Origin: Anaerotignum sp.
Lineage (GTDB): Bacteria; Bacillota; Clostridia; Lachnospirales; Anaerotignaceae
Length of the DNA stretch: 6,195 nucleotides
Assembly: GCA_017560955.1 (NCBI GenBank)
Contig: JAFZDV010000239.1
Coordinates: 1 to 6,195 of the forward strand
Direction: 5' to 3'
The translations under genes were made by a program, and so were the position numbers. Below the pieces are notes generated by a model. That model was not told the DNA's origin and did not search any database. It worked only from the letters and a program-made list of their open reading frames with translations. Positions 4,588 through 6,195 of this stretch are shown piece by piece; the first letter of the stretch is position 1, and every line of letters starts with the position of its first letter.

Positions 4588-6195
4588 ATGAATCATTCCA
4601 TTCCCGAAAGAAAAGATACTGACCCTCGTTTCCGCTGGCACATCGAGGATTATTACAAAACAGATGCCGACTGGGAGGCTGCTTATTCTGCTCTGGAAGA
4701 AAGCATTTCCGAAATGGCCGCGTTTTCCGGCAAACTGGCAGATTCCGCAGAAACACTGCTGTCCTGCCTGCAGAAAAATGAGGCTCTTTCCTTAAAATTA
4801 GACCACATCTATACTTACGCAAATATGCGTATGCATGAAGACAGCGCCAACGCTTTTTATCAGGGCATGGCATCCAAAGCAGAAATGCTTCTGATCCGCT
4901 ACTCTGCGGCAGTTTCCTTCCTCACTCCTGAAATCATTGCCATTCCTGAGGAAAAACTTGCATCCTTCCGCGAAGAAAAATCCGCAGATTTCGCCATCTA
5001 CGATCACTTCTTCCACACACTGCTGCGCCAGAAAGCCCACACACTGACACCCGCAGAAGAAAACCTGCTGGCAAAAGCCGCAGAAATGGGCGGTGCACCT
5101 CAGCAGATCTTCACCATGCTGAACGATGCAGATATCACTTTCCCCTCTATCAAAAAAGAGGATGGAGAAGAACTGGAACTGACAAAAGGCAGATATATCA
5201 CATTCCTGGAAAGCCCCGACCGCAATATCCGCGAACAGGCTTTCAAAAATCTGTACTCCAGATATCTGAGCCAGAAAAACACCATCGCAGCAACATATTC
5301 TTCTTCCGTAAAAAGCGATGTCTTCTTCGCTGAAGCAAGAAAATATGAATCTGCCAGAGAAATGGCTCTATCTGACGACAACATTCCTCTGTCCGTATAT
5401 GATAACCTGATCGAAACCGTAAACAAAAATCTGGATCTGCTGCACCGTTATGTTTCCATCCGTAAAAAAGAACTGGGCGTAGACGAACTGCATATGTATG
5501 ATCTGTATGTTCCTCTGGTTCCCGATGCCGATGTAGAAATTCCTTACGAAGAAGCGAAAGCAACCGTAAAAGAAGCCCTGAAAGTCATGGGCAAAGAATA
5601 CAGCGATGCACTGGAGCATGGTCTGGAAAGCGGCTGGATCGATGTTTACGAAAACAAAGGCAAACGCGGCGGTGCTTATTCCTGGGGCAGCTATGGTGTA
5701 CATCCCTTCGTACTGCTGAACCATAACGATACCATCAACAGCATGTTCACACTGGCTCACGAAATGGGTCATGCCCTGCACAGCTACTTCACATGGGCAA
5801 AACAGCCTTACCTCTATGCAGACTACAAAATCTTCGTAGCAGAAGTAGCATCCACCTGTAACGAAGCCCTGCTGATGGAACACCTGCTGAAAACAACAGA
5901 AGACAAAGTGATGCGTAAATATCTCATCAACTACTTCCTGGAGCAGTTCCGCGGCACTCTGTTCCGCCAGACCATGTTTGCGGAATTCGAAATGATCACA
6001 CATAGCATGGCAGAAAAAGGGGAGCCCCTCACATGGGAAGGCATGAACAAGATTTATCGTGATCTGAACATCAAATACTTCGGCGAAGATATCGTCATTG
6101 ATTCCGAGATCGATATCGAATGGGCAAGAATCCCCCATTTCTACAACGCCTTCTATGTATATCAGTATGCAACAGGCTACAGCGCAGCCATTGCC
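4588..6195 (+). CDS. pepF: Oligoendopeptidase F, M3B metallopeptidase (partial, 3' end missing)
   Basis: A cytoplasmic zinc peptidase that cuts short peptides and takes part in peptide turnover and protein recycling. The visible 536 codons are open to the window edge; the family is about 600 aa, so roughly 60-65 residues are missing. Residues ~1-110 are the helical N-terminal part (RWHIEDYYKTDADWEAAYSA), ~115-185 the M3B N-terminal domain, and ~200 onward the catalytic domain. The zinc site is HEMGH at 391-395 (ligands H391 and H395, catalytic E392), with third ligand E419 in FVAEVASTCNE. HFYNAFYVYQYATGY (517-531) is the conserved substrate-binding block near the C-terminus. No signal peptide. 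The ATG at 4588 has AGAAAGGGG (4572-4580) 7 nt upstream. It is divergent from glgA. Nothing seems broken in the visible part. Confidence 0.95.
   Translation, partial: MNHSIPERKDTDPRFRWHIEDYYKTDADWEAAYSALEESISEMAAFSGKLADSAETLLSCLQKNEALSLKLDHIYTYANMRMHEDSANAFYQGMASKAEMLLIRYSAAVSFLTPEIIAIPEEKLASFREEKSADFAIYDHFFHTLLRQKAHTLTPAEENLLAKAAEMGGAPQQIFTMLNDADITFPSIKKEDGEELELTKGRYITFLESPDRNIREQAFKNLYSRYLSQKNTIAATYSSSVKSDVFFAEARKYESAREMALSDDNIPLSVYDNLIETVNKNLDLLHRYVSIRKKELGVDELHMYDLYVPLVPDADVEIPYEEAKATVKEALKVMGKEYSDALEHGLESGWIDVYENKGKRGGAYSWGSYGVHPFVLLNHNDTINSMFTLAHEMGHALHSYFTWAKQPYLYADYKIFVAEVASTCNEALLMEHLLKTTEDKVMRKYLINYFLEQFRGTLFRQTMFAEFEMITHSMAEKGEPLTWEGMNKIYRDLNIKYFGEDIVIDSEIDIEWARIPHFYNAFYVYQYATGYSAAIA

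Noticed and set aside
4392..4622. A 76-codon plus-strand frame across the glgA-pepF intergenic region
   Set aside because: It overlaps both divergent promoters and the pepF start in another frame, has no ribosome binding site and has no recognisable protein features.
5368..6138. A 256-codon open frame on the minus strand
   Set aside because: It is the codon-register mirror of pepF, whose zinc-site motif and conserved C-terminal block prove the plus strand is coding. The mirror product is Phe/Cys/His-rich and matches no family.

Overview
The window looks like a chromosomal segment from an anaerobic Firmicute of class Clostridia, probably Lachnospirales-like. This is an inference from the protein families (a DUF5711 protein beside CvpA, a DUF2007-like small protein, GlgA, PepF), strong GGAGG-type ribosome binding sites, A/T-rich intergenic DNA with good sigma-A promoters, and the form of the 23S rRNA 5' end and rRNA boxA. 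No species can be named from sequence alone.

Layout. The left edge (1-61, minus strand) is the first ~61 nt of a 23S rRNA gene whose body lies outside the window. Its upstream region (62-335) holds no 16S rRNA and no tRNA. It contains a textbook strong promoter (TTGACA, 17 bp, TAATAT) with an A-tract UP-like element, then a short leader with a hairpin followed by an rRNA-type boxA. A strong terminator ending the next gene lies just upstream. The 23S gene therefore appears to be transcribed from its own promoter, unlinked from 16S.

A minus-strand operon follows (2861 down to 334): an 86-aa DUF2007-like protein, a 462-aa DUF5711 membrane-anchored protein and a 230-aa CvpA-family membrane protein. 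It has one promoter with a perfect inverted repeat in its spacer, an internal GC-rich hairpin before cvpA, and a terminator that overlaps the cvpA stop codon. Next is a monocistronic glycogen synthase gene (glgA, 4364-2931, minus) with its own promoter and intrinsic terminator. Divergent from it, a PepF-type M3 oligoendopeptidase starts at 4588 on the plus strand and runs off the right edge after 536 codons.

Functionally, glgA (ADP-glucose storage) and pepF (intracellular peptide turnover) are ordinary metabolic genes with no evident link to each other. The DUF2007/DUF5711/CvpA operon probably concerns the cell envelope, but its role is unknown. The most notable signal is the promoter-proximal, 16S-less 23S rRNA gene. 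No mobile element, CRISPR array, tRNA or defence system was seen.
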